Source: Paenibacillus roseus (GTDB taxonomy: Bacteria; Bacillota; Bacilli; Paenibacillales; Paenibacillaceae). From it: a stretch of DNA of 64,000 bases. The notes under the pieces are model-generated. The model was not told the DNA's origin, ran no database searches, and saw only the letters and a program-made list of their open reading frames with translations. Shown in pieces: positions 17,399 through 26,672 of this stretch (position 1 is its first letter; each line of letters starts with the position of its first letter). Position numbers and translations under genes: made by a program. The stretch is taken from positions 209,227 to 273,226 of the forward strand of contig NZ_JAELUP010000065.1 of NCBI RefSeq assembly GCF_016424485.1, written 5' to 3'.

Positions 17399-18244
17399 CT
17401 ATTCAGACGACAGATGATCCGCCCAGGAATATTGCGGCTTCCAGTTCAACACCGATTTGGCCTTCGCATTGCTCACCACTGCGGTCCTGTCGGCAAAAAC
17501 ACTCCGCAGTTCTGTCACTTCCGGATAAAATTCCGCCAGCAGCTCCTTCGTCTCCCAATGGCTCAGTGTATCATCCGCTGTAATATTCAGACTGACAGCC
17601 CCGCAGTTCTCAGCCTCAAGCGAAGCAATACACGCCCGAACCGCATCACGGATATCAATATAGCTCCACAGAATCGTCTTGAAAGACTTCGGGTCACGCC
17701 TGGCAAATGAGGGATACTCCTCCGGCCTGGTAATCATCGAGAAGCGCAAAGATATAACTTGCATGCCCGTTCTGCGCCAGAACATCTCTGCTGTGGTCTC
17801 GCCTACAACCTTGGACAGCCCATAGCATTCCTGGGGCTTTTGCGGATGAGCCTCATCGAGCGGCAGGTAATCCGGGGAAAAGGGCTCAGGCGCCCAGGCA
17901 AAGCCATAAGAGGACTCGCTCGATCCCATGACGACTTTGCTGATTCCAAGCACGGAGGCCGCCTCCAGAATGTGATAGCTCCCAAGTACATTATTGGCAA
18001 ATATATAAGGATACGGATGAAACAACGGCGCCGGTATCGCGGCAAGATGAACAATGGCATCCGCGCCATGGAGTGCGCTTGCCACTTGACCAAAATCATT
18101 CAAATCAACCTGAATCTTCCGGCAATGCAGTTGATCAGACATTCGGTTGTCCAATGAAGTGACCTCATAGCCTTGCTGCTGAAGCGCATGTACCAGTTGT
18201 GAGCCGAGCTTTCCGCTGCCTCCGGTAACGGCAATTTTTTTCAT
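17399..18244 (-). CDS. NAD-dependent epimerase/dehydratase family protein (uronate-dehydrogenase-like)
   Basis: A 281-residue extended short-chain dehydrogenase. The NAD-binding Rossmann motif is VTGGSGKLGSQ at the N-terminus. The catalytic set is Ser in MGSSESSYGF plus YGLSK. The layout resembles uronate dehydrogenase (Udh), which oxidises hexuronates to aldarolactones, more than sugar-nucleotide epimerases, which are usually over 300 residues. It lies 29 bases downstream of an acid-sugar dehydratase gene and shares its transcript, which supports a sugar-acid pathway. AGGAGGG precedes the ATG. The substrate is inferred only. Confidence 0.8.
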   Translation of the reverse strand: MKKIAVTGGSGKLGSQLVHALQQQGYEVTSLDNRMSDQLHCRKIQVDLNDFGQVASALHGADAIVHLAAIPAPLFHPYPYIFANNVLGSYHILEAASVLGISKVVMGSSESSYGFAWAPEPFSPDYLPLDEAHPQKPQECYGLSKVVGETTAEMFWRRTGMQVISLRFSMITRPEEYPSFARRDPKSFKTILWSYIDIRDAVRACIASLEAENCGAVSLNITADDTLSHWETKELLAEFYPEVTELRSVFADRTAVVSNAKAKSVLNWKPQYSWADHLSSE

Positions 18245-18273
18245 CGCTTTTGACCCTCCTGTTCAATATGCCA

Positions 18274-19497
18274 TTACGGACGAACAAGCGTCCCGTCCGC
18301 TTTACGGTCCAATGGATATGGATTGAAATATGCTTTCCTGTTCCAGCTTTCCCCGACAAGCTGCACGGCCTTGACTTCGTCCAGATCGATCCCAAGCCCC
18401 GGCTTGTCGGAAGGATACAGATAGCCGCCGATTCTTGTGATATGTCCGGGAAAGGTCTCCAGTTCCTCTGGTTTGAAATGATTGATTTCCTGGATTCCAA
18501 AATTCCAGATCGCCATATCCAGATGGACAGCCGCAGCCTGATTAACCGGATCATTCTCTCCGCCTTCCTGCCAGGCGGTACGTACGCCAAAAGCTTCGCA
18601 CAGCGCCGCTATTTTCCGGCAGGCGCTAATTCCCCCAGCCTTGGAAACACGGACGCGGATGAAATCGATCAGCCGCTCCTTGACAAGTTCCGTCCATTCC
18701 TGCGGGTGAATGAACAACTCGCCCACCGCCTGCGGCGTAGAAGTCTGCTGTCGCAGCTGCCGATACCAGCCGGTTTGCTCTGGAGGAAGCGCATCCTCCA
18801 GGAAGAAAAGGCTGTAGGGCTCCAGCCGCTTGGCCAGTGAAATCGCATGAATCGGCGACAAATGCTCATGAACATCATGCGTAAATTGGACGTCAAAGCC
18901 GAATTCCAGCCGGAGCTGCTCGAACATCTTCGGAATGCTGTTCACATATACATGCTCGTCAAAGACCGCTTCGCTCGACCATGCTTTTACCGGGAGCCTG
19001 GCCTGCTCCTTCCCGACAAAGCCGCCTCCCCCGTAACCGCCAAGCTGGGCGCGAATGACAGTATAGCCTTCTTCCACATAACGGTGAACCTCTTCCTTGA
19101 GCTCACTAATCGAAGATCCGCCGGCATGACCATAACAAGGCACAGCCGCGCGGCATGCTCCCCCAAGCAATTGGTAGACCGGAAGTCCGGCTTCTTTCCC
19201 CTTAATATCCCACAATGCCATATCAATGCCGCCGATAGCCGTCTGCAACAGCGCCCCATTGCGCCAATAGCCGCTCAGATGCATCGTCTGCCACAAATCT
19301 TCGATATTCGCAGCCTCCCGGCCGATAATGACAGGTGCGAGCAGTTGCTCAATAATGTGGACAACCGCATCCGGATTATACATATCAGACGCTGAACCGA
19401 TTCCGTAAAGCCCATCCTGATCCGTCGTTACTTTAACAATCGTCCAGACCCCGTTCTTCCTGGTACGAATACATGATACACCTGTTATTTTAGCCAT
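18274..19497 (-). CDS. enolase superfamily sugar-acid dehydratase (ManD/RspA subgroup)
   Basis: A 407-residue mandelate-racemase/muconate-lactonizing type enzyme with an N-terminal capping domain and a C-terminal barrel. The ManD-type metal ligands are visible as Asp in THDVHEHLSP, Glu in FFLEDALPPEQ and Glu in AVGELFIHP; the DVH also gives the usual histidine. The GHAGG and YGGGGFVGK loops match the subgroup. However, the segment that normally reads HGP[ST]D before the AAxH[FL]D strand reads QEGGENDP here, so the active site is not a standard mannonate dehydratase. It is the first gene of a two-gene unit with the SDR. Confidence 0.85.
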   Translation of the reverse strand: MAKITGVSCIRTRKNGVWTIVKVTTDQDGLYGIGSASDMYNPDAVVHIIEQLLAPVIIGREAANIEDLWQTMHLSGYWRNGALLQTAIGGIDMALWDIKGKEAGLPVYQLLGGACRAAVPCYGHAGGSSISELKEEVHRYVEEGYTVIRAQLGGYGGGGFVGKEQARLPVKAWSSEAVFDEHVYVNSIPKMFEQLRLEFGFDVQFTHDVHEHLSPIHAISLAKRLEPYSLFFLEDALPPEQTGWYRQLRQQTSTPQAVGELFIHPQEWTELVKERLIDFIRVRVSKAGGISACRKIAALCEAFGVRTAWQEGGENDPVNQAAAVHLDMAIWNFGIQEINHFKPEELETFPGHITRIGGYLYPSDKPGLGIDLDEVKAVQLVGESWNRKAYFNPYPLDRKADGTLVRP

Positions 19498-19527
19498 GCT
19501 TCTCCTCCCTTTGCCCCTTTTATTTCC

Positions 19528-19545
19528 GATAAACGAATGTTTATC
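19528..19545. promoter_or_regulatory. inverted-repeat operator candidate
   Basis: GATAAACGAATGTTTATC has perfect 7-bp arms around a 4-bp centre. It lies in the leader of the dehydratase gene, about 30 bases before its start, and is a plausible operator. The binding protein is not known. Confidence 0.4.
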
Positions 19546-19615
19546 CCACTTATTTAAAGTGTAATGGAAACGCCGAGACTTCTTAATGAGACAGTTTTAA
19601 ACTTTATGCCGCATT

Positions 19616-19643
19616 ATTATATAGTTTGAAGAGGGAATGTCAT
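19616..19643 (-). promoter_or_regulatory. promoter of the dehydratase-SDR unit
   Basis: The minus strand reads ATGACA (19638-19643), a 16-nt spacer and TATAAT (19616-19621). It overlaps the -35 of the divergent AraC promoter. Confidence 0.7.
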
Positions 19644-19665
19644 AAACGGCATTTAGTGATAAAAT
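19637..19665 (+). promoter_or_regulatory. possible promoter of the AraC gene
   Basis: ATGTCA (19637-19642), a 17-nt spacer and TAAAAT (19660-19665). The two -35 boxes share the same bases, so the two directions may compete. Confidence 0.45.
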
Positions 19666-19754
19666 CAGACCATAAACAAATCCACTCCAACCCTGGAGAA
19701 CGGCATAGCTTGAAAACCGGGCAGCGGATAGCAAATTGACAAGGAGGCCTGTCC

Positions 19755-20621
19755 ATGCTGGACGAAAAAGAAAATCCGTGGCATGAAAAAATAGCAAAAC
19801 AACAACATGAGCCCTACAACGTCATTGTCAGTTCGGTGGAAAATGGCTTCTCCGCCCACTGGCACAAGGAAATCGAGATCGTCTATATTATCGAAGGCAG
19901 CATGCAGATCGGGCTTAATACAGTTCGCCACACACTGAGCCGCGGCGATCTTCTGTTTATCGGCTCCTGTGATATTCACCGCTACTATCCGAACCCGCTC
20001 GGCTGTACCAAAATTATCTTGCAGCTGGATAAATCCATCTTCGGAGATTACGCTGATCAGATGGTGAATCGGAAATTCAAAATACCGCAACTCCCCCCTG
20101 ACAGTCTGCTCCCTGCAAATGAGCATCGACTTCTGCATCCTGTGGTGGAGCGCCATATTCTTGATATCTATCAAGAAACAGAGCAAAAAATGCCGGGCCA
20201 TACGCTGGTCATCAAAGCCCGTTTTCATGATTTGGCCGCCGCGATGATCCGCTACTTGCCCATGGAAGCCTACCCGCCGGAGGAACGTTCCCTCAGGCTC
20301 CGGCAACTCGAACGGCTTGATCAGGTGTTCAGTTATATCGATCAGAACTACCAATCCGAAATTACATTACAAAGCGCCGCACTTGTCTGCGGTTTCAGCA
20401 TTCATCACTTTTCACGGTTTTTTAAGGAAACGGCGGGTATGAATTTCATTCATTATGTAAACGCCTTCAGAATTGACAAAGCGAAGCTTCTGCTGCAAGA
20501 CCGTGAGGCCTCTATCACCGACATTGCCTACCAAGTCGGGTTCAACAGCATCGAAACCTTTAACCGGGTATTTAAAAAACAGAATAACTGCACACCTACA
20601 GCATACCGAAGCAAAAAATGA
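19755..20621 (+). CDS. AraC family transcriptional regulator
   Basis: A 288-residue regulator with an N-terminal cupin sensor domain (about 25-110, HWHKEIEIVYIIEGSMQI and HTLSRGDLLFIG) and a C-terminal double helix-turn-helix (about 190-288). The second motif is ITDIAYQVGFNSIETFNRVFKK, shown here as its family pattern. AAGGAGG lies seven bases before the ATG. It diverges from the dehydratase-SDR unit with overlapping promoters and precedes a GH3 glycosidase on its own strand. It probably senses a sugar and controls one or both sides. A terminator separates it from the GH3 gene. Confidence 0.9.
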   Translation: MLDEKENPWHEKIAKQQHEPYNVIVSSVENGFSAHWHKEIEIVYIIEGSMQIGLNTVRHTLSRGDLLFIGSCDIHRYYPNPLGCTKIILQLDKSIFGDYADQMVNRKFKIPQLPPDSLLPANEHRLLHPVVERHILDIYQETEQKMPGHTLVIKARFHDLAAAMIRYLPMEAYPPEERSLRLRQLERLDQVFSYIDQNYQSEITLQSAALVCGFSIHHFSRFFKETAGMNFIHYVNAFRIDKAKLLLQDREASITDIAYQVGFNSIETFNRVFKKQNNCTPTAYRSKK

Positions 20622-20626
20622 CAGGT

Positions 20627-20667
20627 GCCGATCAATCTGTGACAAGAAAGATCGGCGCTATTTTTTT
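20627..20667 (+). terminator. terminator of the AraC gene
   Basis: A GCCGATC / GATCGGC stem followed by GCTA and seven T residues, a few bases after the stop. Confidence 0.85.
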
Positions 20668-20738
20668 ATAGTAAAGCTAACAGCATTATTGAATGATCAA
20701 GATGAATCAGGACTTAATATATAAGGAGGAAACAAGCT

Positions 20739-23384
20739 ATGATCCAAGCAGGAAATGAAACGCTGCTCTATAAAGACCCTGCCGCTTCGATAGAGGACAG
20801 AATCCGGGACCTGCTCCAGCGGATGACGTTCCAGGAGAAAGTTCGCCAGCTCGACCAATACTTTGGCGCATCCTTCATGAGCGCCGCCCACCCGCATATG
20901 CATACCGTTATGGCTGACGACGCTGAAATCCGTTGGGACAAAATCAAAGAAACCATTGGAACGGAAGGGATCGGCTGCATTCATGACCTGTACGGGACGG
21001 TTGAGGTGAACAATGCCATACAGCGCTATTCGATCGAGCAGACAAGGCTAGGCATTCCGATTCTTTTCAGTGAAGAGGCTCTTCACGGCTTGCTGCGTCC
21101 GGGCTGCACCGTCTATCCACATGCGATAACGATGGCTTCCACATGGAATCCCGAGCTGGTCGGACAGGTTGGCAAAGGAATTGCTGCGGAGACCCGAAGC
21201 CTGGGCATTCATGAGACGTTCGGACCTGTCCTGGATTTGGCGCGGGAACCGCGATGGGGCCGTGTAGAGGAAACATACGGAGAGGACACCCATCTGGCCA
21301 GCCGAATGGCAGTTGCAATGATTCGGGGGCTGCAGGGAGACAACCTCGCCTCAAGCAGCAGCATTATTGCCGAGCCGAAGCATTTTGCCGTTCATGGCAT
21401 CCCCGAAGCCGGACTGAACCACTCCCCCGCTTCCATCGGTATGAACGATATGCGGTCCTATCATCTGCCGGTCTTCGAAGCGGCATTTGTCGAAGCTGGA
21501 GCGATCAATGCAATGTGCTCCTATAACTCGATTGACGGTGTTCCGTGCGCGGCCGATTACAGTTTGCTCACAGAGGTACTGCGGGATGAGTGGCATATGC
21601 CGGGCTTTGTCCGCTCCGATCTTGGCGCTATTTCCAGACTGGAACATGCCCATTTCACAGCCAGTTCCGGGAAAGAAGCAATCCGTCAAGCGCTGCAGGC
21701 TGGAACCGATATGCAGTACTATGACTATCCGCATGACGTCTATCAGGGAGCCATTATCGAATTGATAGAGAGCGGTGAACTTGATATCGAAGTGGTGGAT
21801 ACCGCTGTAAGTCGTGTATTGAATGTAAAATTTATGCTCGGGCTGTTCGAAACCCCCTATGTTGATCCTCATCTATCGCGAGAGGTCATTCGCCATAACC
21901 GGCACCGGCAGACAGCGCTCCAGGTGGCTCGCGAAGGCATTTGCCTGCTGCAAAACAAAGGGCAGCTGCTTCCGCTAGGTCAGACAACGCCGGTGATTGC
22001 AGTTATCGGCCCGAGCGCGGACCATGCAAGACTGGGAGACTATACCCCTTATATCCAGGGTTTTGTTCCGACAACGATACGGCAAGGCATTGAAAAGCTG
22101 GTTTCACCGAAAACCAAAGTGCTGTATGCCAAGGGGACAGGGATACTGGCCGATGAACTGGAGCCGATTCCGCTGGAGTGCCTGACAGACGGCGGCGGCA
22201 ATCCTGGGCTGCTGGCCGAGTATTTCAATAATCCGAATCTTGAGGGCGAGCCCGTTCTCACCAGACATGATGCTTCCATTGATTTCAACTGGGTCATTAC
22301 AAAGCCCGGCGAGAACGTCCATACCTCCGGTTTTTCAGTTCGCTGGACCGGCAAGCTTATTCCGAGGCAGACACTGGACGGGTATATTGGAACGGTCAGC
22401 CAGGACAGCATGCGCTTGTGGCTGGACGGCCAACTGATCATAGACGGCTGGGGCCAGGGCAAAAGTGCGAGAAAGAGTGTCCCGGTAACGTTTGAAGCCG
22501 GTAAAGCGTACGATGTTCGCGTCGAATACTGCAAAGATACGAATGGAGTTGAAATTATGCTGGGCTGGAGCCATACGGCAGAAGGCATTCAGCAGGCTGT
22601 TGCCATTGCAAGTCAGGCAGATGTCGCCATTGTTGCCTTGGGAGACAATGAGAAAACCTGCGGCGAAGGCGTTGACCGCGACAGTTTAGATCTGCCGGGC
22701 AATCAGCTTCAGCTTCTGAAAGCCATCTATGATACGGGCACACCGGTTGTCCTGGTGCTTCAGAACGGACGCCCTGTGACGCTGGATTGGGAATCCAAGC
22801 ATATTCCCGCAATTATAGAAGCCTGGTATCCGGGCGAGCTTGGCGGCCAAGCGATTGCCGAGGTTCTGTTCGGCGATTATAACCCGGCAGGCAGACTGCC
22901 GATCTCCTTCCCCCGGACAATCGGTCAGATTCCGGTCTACTACAACCGCCGTCGGGGAGGCAGCAAGCACTATGCCGGAGGCGATAACAGACCGCTTTAT
23001 GCTTTCGGGCACGGGCTTAGCTATACGACCTTTCAATATGACAATTTACTTATCCACGCCGACAGAATGATTCGACCGGGCGATGATGTATCCGTCACCG
23101 TTGACATTACGAATTGCGGACAGCGCGACGGTGATGAGGTTATACAGCTGTATATTGCAGATGTCTTCAGTTCGGTAGCCCGACCGGAAAAAGAGCTCAA
23201 GCATTTCAAGCGAATTCATCTGAAAGCCGGCGAGAAAAAGACCGTCAGCTTTACCATAACTCCCAAAGACCTCAGCACGCTTGGCAAGGATTTGAGATGG
23301 ACGGTTGAGCCGGGCACATTCCAGGCGCTTGTCGGTCCAAGCTCCGACCGCATCGCGTTGCAAGCCGATTTTATCGTGGTCTGA
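20739..23384 (+). CDS. glycoside hydrolase family 3 protein with PA14 insert
   Basis: An 881-residue cytoplasmic (no signal peptide) GH3 glycosidase. The N-terminal (alpha/beta)8 domain covers about 1-330, with GPVLDLAREPRWGR, EPKHFAVHG and the nucleophile Asp in FVRSDLGAIS, where most family members have SDWG. The second domain is split by a PA14 module (about 480-600, LLAEYFNNPNLEGEP to VEYCKDTNGVEIMLGW). The acid/base Glu is in CGEGVDRDSLDLPG. A fibronectin-III-like domain ends the protein. This is the architecture of beta-glucosidases such as KM-BglI. AAGGAGG precedes the ATG. The aglycone and sugar cannot be assigned. Confidence 0.93.
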   Translation: MIQAGNETLLYKDPAASIEDRIRDLLQRMTFQEKVRQLDQYFGASFMSAAHPHMHTVMADDAEIRWDKIKETIGTEGIGCIHDLYGTVEVNNAIQRYSIEQTRLGIPILFSEEALHGLLRPGCTVYPHAITMASTWNPELVGQVGKGIAAETRSLGIHETFGPVLDLAREPRWGRVEETYGEDTHLASRMAVAMIRGLQGDNLASSSSIIAEPKHFAVHGIPEAGLNHSPASIGMNDMRSYHLPVFEAAFVEAGAINAMCSYNSIDGVPCAADYSLLTEVLRDEWHMPGFVRSDLGAISRLEHAHFTASSGKEAIRQALQAGTDMQYYDYPHDVYQGAIIELIESGELDIEVVDTAVSRVLNVKFMLGLFETPYVDPHLSREVIRHNRHRQTALQVAREGICLLQNKGQLLPLGQTTPVIAVIGPSADHARLGDYTPYIQGFVPTTIRQGIEKLVSPKTKVLYAKGTGILADELEPIPLECLTDGGGNPGLLAEYFNNPNLEGEPVLTRHDASIDFNWVITKPGENVHTSGFSVRWTGKLIPRQTLDGYIGTVSQDSMRLWLDGQLIIDGWGQGKSARKSVPVTFEAGKAYDVRVEYCKDTNGVEIMLGWSHTAEGIQQAVAIASQADVAIVALGDNEKTCGEGVDRDSLDLPGNQLQLLKAIYDTGTPVVLVLQNGRPVTLDWESKHIPAIIEAWYPGELGGQAIAEVLFGDYNPAGRLPISFPRTIGQIPVYYNRRRGGSKHYAGGDNRPLYAFGHGLSYTTFQYDNLLIHADRMIRPGDDVSVTVDITNCGQRDGDEVIQLYIADVFSSVARPEKELKHFKRIHLKAGEKKTVSFTITPKDLSTLGKDLRWTVEPGTFQALVGPSSDRIALQADFIVV

Positions 23385-23448
23385 CACGACCCGAAGACGG
23401 TGAACCCCCATGAACATGACTTGCCCGTATAACATTTTCGTATTATAG

Positions 23449-23481
23449 GTTAGCCAGAATTACTGGCTGGCCTTTTTTTTT
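23449..23481 (+). terminator. terminator of the GH3 gene
   Basis: A GGTTAGCCAG / CTGGCTGGCC stem with a 4-nt loop and nine T residues. Confidence 0.9.
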
Positions 23482-23622
23482 CTCAAACGAAAAAAATTAA
23501 AAAACCTAAAAAAAACCAAAAACTAACGATTCCTCAACTTTCAGTTTGCTATACTTCATTTACAGGTTGCGCAGCCTATTACAGAGAGAAACCAAAATCA
23601 AACATAAAAAGGAGATATAAAA

Positions 23623-24024
23623 ATGGTACTTACAAAGAAAAAGGTAATCGGATTGACACTAGCAGGCGTTTTGGCATTAAGCGGCACTTCGGTATTTGCA
23701 GCGTCAGAGGCTTCTTCGAAGGATGTTCAGACACCTACCCTTAGCGCAACGAAAGCTGGGAAGCCAGGCAATGGTGTTAAAGGCGAATTAAAGGCTAGGG
23801 GAGAAATTCCTGAGTCCGTGCGTAAAGGATTGAATGGCCAAAAGACAGGCACTGCAAATGCAGATAAAGCAGGTAAAGATCAGGTTACACTCGAGGAAGT
23901 AGAAGGCGTGAATGTGGAAGACATTAAAGCGAATGCCCAAGAAGGAAAAATATTAAAAACTTCTGAAATTCCGGACGCTGCTAAAAAGCAGTCGAGCGGA
24001 AAAACGACAGGTGTAAAAAAATAA
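23623..24024 (+). CDS. small secreted lysine-rich protein of unknown function
   Basis: A 133-residue protein with a clear signal peptide (KKKVIGLTLAGVLALSG, cleavage near SVFAAS at about residue 27). The mature part is hydrophilic, rich in Lys, Gly, Glu and Ala, and lacks Cys and Trp. It contains the repeated idea EIPESVRKG / EIPDAAKKQ in its middle and C-terminal parts. I do not recognise a family. AAAGGAGA lies seven bases before the ATG and a terminator follows the stop, so it is a single-gene unit. It could be a disordered cell-wall-associated or peptide-precursor protein. Function unknown. Confidence 0.75.
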   Translation: MVLTKKKVIGLTLAGVLALSGTSVFAASEASSKDVQTPTLSATKAGKPGNGVKGELKARGEIPESVRKGLNGQKTGTANADKAGKDQVTLEEVEGVNVEDIKANAQEGKILKTSEIPDAAKKQSSGKTTGVKK

Positions 24025-24063
24025 ACCATCATCAGATGGGGATGTCCCATAAGTGTTAAAATC

Positions 24064-24103
24064 AAAAAAGTTGGGCGGAGCATGGTTTCCGTCCAACTTT
24101 TTT
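24064..24103 (+). terminator. terminator of the small secreted protein gene
   Basis: AAAAAAGTTGGGCGGA pairs with the TCCGTCCAACTTTTTT side, giving a strong hairpin with a T-tract. Confidence 0.85.
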
Positions 24104-24193
24104 ATGTATTTGTTTCTGTTAGGAAAGTATCAGGCAGCTTATCCAGACCCCGCAAGGATAATCTACGGAACACCAATTGCCCTTAACTTTCAA

Positions 24194-24247
24194 TAAAAAC
24201 GGGGCGTCCAGGAGTCAGGTTTTACTGACGTTCCGGACAGCTCCGTC
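24194..24247 (-). terminator. terminator of the GH38-like gene
   Basis: The minus strand shows ACGGAGCTGTCC ... GGACGCCCCGT around an inner GTCAG/CTGAC stem, followed by TTTTTATTG. Confidence 0.75.
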
Positions 24248-24297
24248 GTTTTGCTTCCTGTGCATCTTTTGCATGAAATGATCCGTTGGAACCGCAA

Positions 24298-26400
24298 CTA
24301 CAAGTTGGCTCGCAGGCGCACTGTATAACGATAGATCATATCTTCACCAAACCACATTCGGAAATTTGTCCCCCAAGTGTTGTTGTGCAAATTAAAATGA
24401 ATGCCGCCGTCCAAATCGGCAAAAGTATTATCGAACCGGACCAGACGAGGCTCGCCTGGAGACACAAGAGGCGAATCAAGCGACTCGACTCTCGCTGTGC
24501 CGTCCGTCCCTTCATACAGAGCACCAGTATCCGTAGCGTGCAGGTTGCGGTTGCCGTCCTTAACCACACGCAGCGGAGAGATCCAGCCGCCGATCTTATC
24601 CAGCAGCCACAAGTTCGGATTATCCACCTTCACATTAATGGACAGCCAGCTTGCTTCCGGCAGTCTGCAATCCTGCTTGCCGAACGTATGCAATTGGATT
24701 TGCAACTCGGAGCTATCTTCCGGCTGAAGGTATACCAGAACCAGCCTTGACGGCACACCATACAGGCTCACAGCTTCTTGCGGCATTCTCAACTCTGCAA
24801 CGACCGTCCCGTTATTGTCCCCTCCGATCAGCTTCAGGCTGTCCAGAATAGGCCGGTATTCCCGATGTGTTGGCTTGGGGACCGCGTATTCAAAGCCCGG
24901 CTTGCCAAAATCCGCGTCTGCCCACGGATGGGTCTTGATCAGATTCTCCATATAGTCCCGGAACCACGCATCGTAATTTTCAACACCGAATAATTCATGT
25001 ACATAAGATGCGATGCGATGATCGGCATCCGCCCATACTTTGCCCTTGCTATCTTTAAGATACACGATCGAGCCGTCTGTACCGAACGCAACCTCATAGC
25101 CGCCCCATTGAAAACGCTGTTCCGCACACAGAACCTTAGCTTCCCCTTGTGGGACCTCAAGCGGTTTGAGCCGTGCTTCCGCTTCCTTGCGCAGCTCATG
25201 TGGGAGAACATCAAGCGCAGTCGCCATATACTCACGCTGCTCGGTCCATGAACGCTCCATCTGGGTGTAGGAATTGATTCTTCCTTCCGAAGCGAACAGG
25301 CCGGCAGACAATCGATCATCCTCATTCATCGCGAAGGCGCCGATATAGCTGTACTTGTCCGTTACCGCTTCATCCGGGATGATATCGCGCTCTCTTGCCT
25401 CATTGAACGCTTCCTTGGAATAATGCTTGAAGTCCGGAAGAAATTTCTTTACGTCCAGTCCCCAGGTGTGCTCAGCTACAAGCAGCAGCGCATTGCTGAA
25501 TTTCTCATGCGCTTCGGAATCTTTCTTCAGCACGCCTTGTTCAATCCATTGCTTGCGAAGACGGGACAGCTCCCGGAACTGGGCCGTTTTCAACGGATCT
25601 GAGCCAACGCCATGAATCCAGGTATCGCCAATTTCCTCAGTTACAACCGGAAGCACATGACGATGCGCCCACAGACTCTCCGCGTAGTTGTCCAGTGTTG
25701 AAGCTACCACCTGCGCTCCAGGAAAGCGGGCGCGAATACTTTCGAACTGCTCGACAATTCCGTCAACGGAAGGTGGTCCGCAGTTGTCTCCTGTATGCGC
25801 AAACACAAGCGCTTCCTCAAATCCTTCGAGAAGGAAAGTCTCCCCGTAGTTGCCTGCATAATGAACAATAATTTCCTGCCCGTCGACTTTCCACCGGAAC
25901 ATCAGCGGTACCGCCGGGTTTTTGGAGGTTGGATTGACACCCAAATGCATATATTTAATGCCTGACTCAGCAAGCAGCGGCACCATGCTGATCGTGTGGC
26001 CCGGAACATCCGTCATCTTTGCCGAAATCGTCTTTTTGCCAAATTTTTTGTCCAGTCTGGCCGCAATCGACATGCCGTATCGGAACAGCGATTCATCCAG
26101 CAGTTCGGTATGCAGGGTAAAAGGCAGGCCATGCCATGCCAAGCGACCTTCTTGCATCGCCTTCTGGGCACGTTTTGCGCCCTCTGCGTCCGCTTGAATC
26201 AATGCCTGGTCCATCAGCCAGGAGCCGGTTGTCCAGATAAAGCGTTCCTCGCCCCCGCGAGCATCCAGCCGTTCAGACAATTCAATTGCCTTTGGGATAA
26301 ATTCATTCATATAACGATCGACAACCCGATGGGCCAGATCGGTAAAGCCGATATCCAGGTGCGTTTTAAAGATAACATGCACCTTTTTAATTTCGCTCAA
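24298..26400 (-). CDS. DUF5054 / GH38-type alpha-mannosidase-like protein
   Basis: A 700-residue cytoplasmic protein related to the GH38 alpha-mannosidase N-terminal domain. The family metal site is recognisable: HLDIGFTD near residue 14 gives the His and Asp ligands, and TDVPGHT aligns with the IDPFGHS block that holds the catalytic nucleophile Asp. The start is a TTG (26398-26400), chosen because AGGGA lies five bases upstream. A longer frame from 26502 would add a false hydrophobic N-terminus that lacks a ribosome binding site. It is a single-gene unit with its own promoter, a weak cre-like site in the leader, and a terminator. Confidence 0.82.
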   Translation of the reverse strand: MSEIKKVHVIFKTHLDIGFTDLAHRVVDRYMNEFIPKAIELSERLDARGGEERFIWTTGSWLMDQALIQADAEGAKRAQKAMQEGRLAWHGLPFTLHTELLDESLFRYGMSIAARLDKKFGKKTISAKMTDVPGHTISMVPLLAESGIKYMHLGVNPTSKNPAVPLMFRWKVDGQEIIVHYAGNYGETFLLEGFEEALVFAHTGDNCGPPSVDGIVEQFESIRARFPGAQVVASTLDNYAESLWAHRHVLPVVTEEIGDTWIHGVGSDPLKTAQFRELSRLRKQWIEQGVLKKDSEAHEKFSNALLLVAEHTWGLDVKKFLPDFKHYSKEAFNEARERDIIPDEAVTDKYSYIGAFAMNEDDRLSAGLFASEGRINSYTQMERSWTEQREYMATALDVLPHELRKEAEARLKPLEVPQGEAKVLCAEQRFQWGGYEVAFGTDGSIVYLKDSKGKVWADADHRIASYVHELFGVENYDAWFRDYMENLIKTHPWADADFGKPGFEYAVPKPTHREYRPILDSLKLIGGDNNGTVVAELRMPQEAVSLYGVPSRLVLVYLQPEDSSELQIQLHTFGKQDCRLPEASWLSINVKVDNPNLWLLDKIGGWISPLRVVKDGNRNLHATDTGALYEGTDGTARVESLDSPLVSPGEPRLVRFDNTFADLDGGIHFNLHNNTWGTNFRMWFGEDMIYRYTVRLRANL

Positions 26401-26533
26401 TCTAATCCCTGCTTTCCTAGAAACTATAGTCACTGAAACGATCAAACTGACGATAACATATACCGACAGCAGCATGAACTCCCAATGGAATTTAAAGAAC
26501 ATTAATCTTCAGACAAATCGGCTTTTCAACTTT

Positions 26534-26549
26534 GGGAAAGCGCTTGACC
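26534..26549. promoter_or_regulatory. weak cre-like site in the GH38-like leader
   Basis: GGGAAAGCGCTTGACC has the AAGCGCTT core of CcpA operators but three mismatches to TGNAANCGNTNNCA. It lies about 45 bases after the predicted transcription start, where CcpA could act as a roadblock. Confidence 0.4.
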
Positions 26550-26594
26550 ACCTAAAGAAAAAATCCGCTCATGCATTTAGTGGAAGTTAGCCTG

Positions 26595-26623
26595 ATTATA
26601 GCAACTTTGTCGCTAGACAGCAA
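26595..26623 (-). promoter_or_regulatory. promoter of the GH38-like gene
   Basis: The minus strand reads TTGCTG (26618-26623), a 17-nt spacer and TATAAT (26595-26600). The leader is about 190 nt. Confidence 0.75.
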
Positions 26624-26672
26624 CGTTTAGCTTGCATAACAGGAAAACTATAAAGATCCTGCTTAATTACAA

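Noticed and set aside
26401..26502. N-terminal membrane helix of the GH38-like protein
   Set aside because: The hydrophobic 34 residues come from an upstream extension without a ribosome binding site; the TTG at 26400 has one.
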